Source: CAYTZO01 sp964442525
Lineage (GTDB): Bacteria > Patescibacteriota > Microgenomatia > UBA10105 > UBA927
Reading direction: 5' to 3'
DNA length: 8,705 nucleotides
NCBI GenBank assembly: GCA_964442525.1
Contig: CAYTZO010000036.1
Span: 1 to 8,705 of the forward strand
Below are positions 6,770-8,705 of this stretch, in pieces; within the stretch, counting starts at the first letter, position 1; each line of letters begins with the position of its first letter. A program made the translations under genes and the position numbers. The notes beneath the pieces were generated by a model, which saw only the letters and a program-made list of their open reading frames with translations, was not told the origin of the DNA and made no database searches.

Positions 6770-6869
6770 NNNNNNNNNNNNNNNNNNNNNNNNNNNNNNN
6801 NNNNNNNNNNNNNNNNNNNNNNNNNNNNNNNNNNNNNNNNNNNNNNNNNNNNNNNNNNNNNNNNNNNNN
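6770..6869. other. assembly gap of exactly 100 N
   Basis: One hundred consecutive N, the conventional placeholder for a gap of unknown length. The identical 14-base flanks suggest the true gap is zero or negative (overlapping contigs). A real tandem duplication hidden in the gap cannot be excluded. Confidence 0.98.
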
Positions 6870-6883
6870 CTGCCATAGAATTC
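6870..6883. repeat. right copy of the 14-bp sequence flanking the gap
   Basis: CTGCCATAGAATTC again, matching 6756-6769. On the minus strand it continues the Shine-Dalgarno directly into GAATTCTATGGCAG, the start of the small gene. Confidence 0.95.
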
Positions 6884-6890
6884 ACCTCCT
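6882..6890 (-). promoter_or_regulatory. strong Shine-Dalgarno of the 75-residue gene
   Basis: The minus strand reads AGGAGGTGA, nearly the full complement of the 16S rRNA tail. After collapsing the duplicated gap flanks it lies five bases before ATG. It is the strongest ribosome-binding site in the window and decides the start of the small gene. Its GGAGGT core could also pair with the ACCTCC of the terminator's 5' arm. Confidence 0.8.
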
Positions 6891-6898
6891 TTCCCAAT

Positions 6899-6927
6899 AA
6901 AAAAACCTCCCTGGAACAAGGGAGGTT
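6899..6927 (-). terminator. intrinsic terminator in the leader of the small gene
   Basis: On the minus strand AACCTCCCT (6927-6919) pairs perfectly with AGGGAGGTT (6912-6904) around the loop TGTTCC. Seven T follow (6905-6899), the first two within the stem. This is a textbook Rho-independent terminator. It ends only about nine bases before the Shine-Dalgarno of the 75-residue gene, and no protein gene of ordinary size lies upstream on this strand before the divergent promoter. It therefore either ends a short RNA or serves as an attenuator for the small gene. The plus strand has only a mixed GTTTGTTTG tail, so activity there would be weaker. Confidence 0.87.
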
Positions 6928-6947
6928 GTTTGTTTGCCTTGAAAAAA

Positions 6948-7022
6948 TTACGTATTTCTCACAGGCACACCTCCCCACCCAGCGAGGATAAGGAGAGAAA
7001 TAACACCGTATGCCTGGATCAT
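6948..7022 (-). CDS. possible 24-residue leader peptide
   Basis: An ORF of 24 codons plus TAA starts at ATG 7022, at or next to the predicted transcription start, so it would be read from a leaderless message. The product is hydrophobic (MIQAYGVISLLILAG, then WGGVPVRNT). Its codons overlap the P1/P2/P3 stems and its stop lies 20 nt before the terminator stem, so ribosome progress could decide which fold forms. There is no run of one amino acid typical of amino-acid attenuators and no Shine-Dalgarno. It may be a chance ORF in a structured RNA. Confidence 0.25.
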   Translation of the reverse strand: MIQAYGVISLLILAGWGGVPVRNT

Positions 7023-7029
7023 GCGTTGT

Positions 7030-7058
7030 ATCTTACCATAACCGCCCTCGTGCTACAA
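7030..7058 (-). promoter_or_regulatory. candidate promoter of the leader RNA and small gene
   Basis: On the minus strand TTGTAG (7058-7053) is followed after 17 bp by TAAGAT (7035-7030), preceded by TGG, so again an extended -10 type. The hexamers match the consensus 3/6 and 4/6. The predicted start is about 7023, seven bases before the P1 stem. It occupies almost the same DNA as the plus-strand promoter of the GT39-like gene. Confidence 0.4.
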
Positions 7059-7059
7059 T
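7051..7059 (+). promoter_or_regulatory. extended -10 promoter of the GT39-like gene, likely leaderless
   Basis: TGC then TACAAT (7054-7059) is an extended -10 with a 5/6 hexamer. Six bases (TGGCAC) separate it from ATG 7066, which puts the predicted start on the A of the start codon. There is no Shine-Dalgarno and no recognisable -35. Confidence 0.6.
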
Positions 7060-7065
7060 TGGCAC

Positions 7066-8705
7066 ATGAAGCCGTCCCGCGGGCAGATAAAGTCTCTTTC
7101 AAAAGAGACCATTGGTCTCATCCTCTTCTTCATTACCCTCGTTGGCGCGGCATTTCGCTTCTACAACCTCAACTGGGACGCGGGCTACTACTTCCATCCC
7201 GACGAACGCAACATCGATATCGCAATCACGAAAATCAAGTTTTTCCGCTCCATGAATCCGGAATTTTTTGCCTATGGAAGTCTCCCGATCTACATCTACC
7301 GCGCAGCCGCAGACACGATGGCTGCAATCACCAAAGACCCAACGTGGACGAGCAACTGGGGCAAAATGAATCTTGTCGGACGTCATTTTTCCGCATTCTT
7401 TTCGACCGCAACAATCCCGCTTGTTTACCTTCTTACAAGCGCAATCTTCTCTCCGACCGTAGCCTTAGCAAGTAGTTGGTTTACGGCAGTTACCCCCATC
7501 CTCATCCAGCAGGCTCACTATAGCGTGACGGAAAGTATGCTCGGATTCTGGGCAATACTTCTCACCCTGGTTAGTCTCTCGGTCATAAAGAAAAAGAATT
7601 GGGTTCGGGCGGTCTCTCTCGGGTTTCTCTACGCAGCCGCCGTTGCAACGAAGGTCTCTGCCATAAGTTTCGGCATTACTGCGGTCGTCGCCATCCTCTG
7701 GGGCATCTTTCGGCCTCATGGCCCCAAAACCCATCGACTCATCCGGACGGCAAAACTGTTTCTTCTTTTTTTCTCCATTGCCGTGCTCACGTATGCTGCC
7801 GTTTCTCCCTACACGTTTTTCTCGTGGGATAAGTTTATCGAATCCATGCGCTACGAGAGCGGCGTCGTCACCGGGCGCCTCGTCGTCGTCTACGTCTATC
7901 AGTTCCTCCAAACGACTCCCTACCTTTTTCAGCTGACCCAGCTTCCCTATACCCAAGGGTACTTCCTCGCCGCCGCAAGCCTCGGGGGCTACTTCCTGCT
8001 CCTGGCCAAGTCCGTCCGGCATAAAAAATGGATTGTTTTGTTTGTGCTTCTCTGGCCGACCATCTACACCATCTATATTGGGAGCTGGTTTACCAAGTTT
8101 GTGCGCTACCTCGTTCCCGTCTATCCCTTCCTCGCGATTGCCGGAGGGTATGCAGTCATAAGGCTTTTCCTTTTTGTGGAGAAAGCATCCCGCTACGCTG
8201 CCCTGGTACTCCTTTTTCTCTTCCTGGCTGCCCCCCTTAGCCGTTCCATGGCCTTAATGCGTATCTACGTCGCCAAACAAACGAGAATCACCGCAAGTGA
8301 ATGGATTTACCAAAATATTGCCCCCAAATCGAAACTCCTTACCGAACATTGGGACGATGGGCTCCCCGTGGCTCTCTCGCCATCCATGAGCCCATCGCGC
8401 TACCAGATCGACCAGTTGACGATCTACGAACCGGATAATGATCAAAAAATCGCTTATTATGCCAAAAGGTTAAGCGCAAACGACTATATCATCATCAACA
8501 GTCGCCGCCTCTATGGCACGCTTATCCGCCTCACGGATAAATATCCCGTCACGAGTAAATATTACAAACTGCTTTTTAATGGGTCGCTTGGCTATACAAA
8601 AGTTTCGGAATTTGCCGTCTACCCAACCCTCTCCCTAGGCCCCTGGCAAATTGAATTCAATGACGACAAAAGCGAAGAGACGATCCAGGTCTACGATCAC
8701 CCGAA
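7066..8705 (+). CDS. GT39/PMT-like membrane glycosyltransferase (3' end missing)
   Basis: The frame is open from ATG 7066 to the window edge, 546 codons plus two bases, without a stop. A first membrane span (about 15-33) is followed by an extracytoplasmic loop with WDAGYYFHPDERN (37-49); the acidic D46-E47 pair is in the place of the catalytic acidic residue of GT-C enzymes of the PMT/ArnT type. YGSLPIYIY (70-78) and the first-loop architecture fit the RgtA/B/C/D-like group. Further hydrophobic spans run to about residue 400, with FVRYLVPVYPFLAIAGG (345-361) in the usual late-span position. A soluble domain then begins with SEWIYQNIAPKSKLLTEHWD (411-430) and DGLP. Such enzymes transfer a sugar from a polyprenyl-phosphate donor to an acceptor outside the membrane; donor and acceptor here are unknown. 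It is transcribed away from the DUF2298 gene and shares a divergent promoter region with the leader RNA. Confidence 0.92.
   Translation, partial: MKPSRGQIKSLSKETIGLILFFITLVGAAFRFYNLNWDAGYYFHPDERNIDIAITKIKFFRSMNPEFFAYGSLPIYIYRAAADTMAAITKDPTWTSNWGKMNLVGRHFSAFFSTATIPLVYLLTSAIFSPTVALASSWFTAVTPILIQQAHYSVTESMLGFWAILLTLVSLSVIKKKNWVRAVSLGFLYAAAVATKVSAISFGITAVVAILWGIFRPHGPKTHRLIRTAKLFLLFFSIAVLTYAAVSPYTFFSWDKFIESMRYESGVVTGRLVVVYVYQFLQTTPYLFQLTQLPYTQGYFLAAASLGGYFLLLAKSVRHKKWIVLFVLLWPTIYTIYIGSWFTKFVRYLVPVYPFLAIAGGYAVIRLFLFVEKASRYAALVLLFLFLAAPLSRSMALMRIYVAKQTRITASEWIYQNIAPKSKLLTEHWDDGLPVALSPSMSPSRYQIDQLTIYEPDNDQKIAYYAKRLSANDYIIINSRRLYGTLIRLTDKYPVTSKYYKLLFNGSLGYTKVSEFAVYPTLSLGPWQIEFNDDKSEETIQVYDHP

Larger units (their letters stand above)
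6899..7023 (-). ncRNA. structured leader RNA, candidate attenuator or riboswitch
   Basis: A minus-strand RNA of about 125 nt can be drawn from the promoter candidate to the terminator. P1 is CAGGCATAC (7016-7008) with GTGTGCCTG (6970-6962), 9 bp with one G-U. P2 is CTCTCC (6997-6992) with GGGGAG (6976-6971). P3 is ATCC (6989-6986) with GGGT (6980-6977), capped by TCGCT. There is no unpaired base on the 3' side. TATTTCTC (7002-6995) can also pair with GAGAAATA (6960-6953), which would cross P1 as a pseudoknot. GGGGAGGT (6976-6969) can pair with ACCTCCCT of the terminator's 5' arm (6926-6919), which gives an antiterminator exclusive with both P1/P2 and the terminator. The G-U pairs of P1 and P2 would be C-A mismatches on the plus strand, which favours the minus-strand RNA. 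It matches no riboswitch class that I can recognise. A free-standing small RNA is the main alternative. Confidence 0.5.

Noticed and set aside
6535..6978. A single 147-codon minus-strand gene across the gap
   Set aside because: It depends on reading N as sense codons and on counting the duplicated 14 bases twice; the upstream half also overlaps the intrinsic terminator.
6951..6985. TPP riboswitch
   Set aside because: GCCTGTGAGAAATACG resembles the thi-box CUGAGAAAUACCC, but the required downstream ACCUGAUCUGGAUAAUGCCAG part is missing.
6962..7016. HDV-like ribozyme in the minus-strand leader
   Set aside because: The stem order (P1, P2, P3, loop containing TCCTCGCTGG, P3', P1', P2') recalls HDV ribozymes, but P4 and the J4/2 segment with the catalytic C are absent; only one base separates P1' from P2'.
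6930..7475. Plus-strand ORF of 181 codons
   Set aside because: It lies in another frame over the leader region and the start of the GT39-like gene; the protein is a low-quality shadow sequence.
7465..8022. Minus-strand ORF of 185 codons
   Set aside because: Antisense to the membrane spans of the GT39-like gene; its charged composition is the usual mirror of hydrophobic codons.
1..8705. CRISPR array, insertion sequence, prophage or toxin-antitoxin pair
   Set aside because: No regularly spaced repeats, transposase or integrase motifs, or paired toxin-antitoxin genes were seen; the tRNA shows no duplicated 3' end that would mark an integration site.

Overview
The window looks like part of a scaffold from an uncultivated bacterium, most likely a member of the Candidate Phyla Radiation (Patescibacteria, perhaps Microgenomates). 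This placement is inference. It rests on the mix of genes (Rho with a long low-complexity N-terminus, a membrane-anchored LysM/M23 peptidase, a DUF2298 'YYY' membrane protein beside a GT39-like membrane glycosyltransferase), a lone tRNA without an encoded CCA end, and a run of exactly 100 N, the usual placeholder for a scaffold gap of unknown size. All complete genes read through with the standard code and end in TAA or TAG.

Layout. A complete tRNA-Ala(GGC) on the plus strand opens the window. Everything from 107 to about 7022 then lies on the minus strand. In transcription order (right to left) this is: a structured leader with an intrinsic terminator (about 7022-6899); a 75-residue unknown protein (6762-6535), whose ribosome-binding site is split from its start codon only by the gap; the DUF2298 membrane protein (6419-4305); a Gfo/Idh/MocA-type oxidoreductase (4243-3089); Rho (2905-1241); and a LysM/M23 peptidase (1183-107). 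A GT39-like membrane protein starts divergently at 7066 on the plus strand and runs off the right edge.

How the genes may work together. DUF2298 and the GT39-like protein are large polytopic membrane proteins of glycosyltransferase-like type. With the oxidoreductase they suggest a small module for cell-surface glycan or glycolipid metabolism. The M23 peptidase acts on the wall outside the membrane. Rho has its own candidate promoter with a leader of about 138 nt and probably shares a transcript with the peptidase.

Most interesting part. The 250 bases around 6870-7066 hold nearly overlapping divergent promoter candidates. They also hold a minus-strand leader RNA with a 9-bp closing stem, a possible pseudoknot arm, an antiterminator candidate, a strong intrinsic terminator, and then a near-perfect Shine-Dalgarno for the small unknown gene. 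This has the layout of a transcription attenuator or riboswitch, and I do not recognise it as a known class. Two large membrane-protein genes have an extended -10 box placed so that transcription would start at or within a few bases of the ATG, which suggests leaderless mRNAs.
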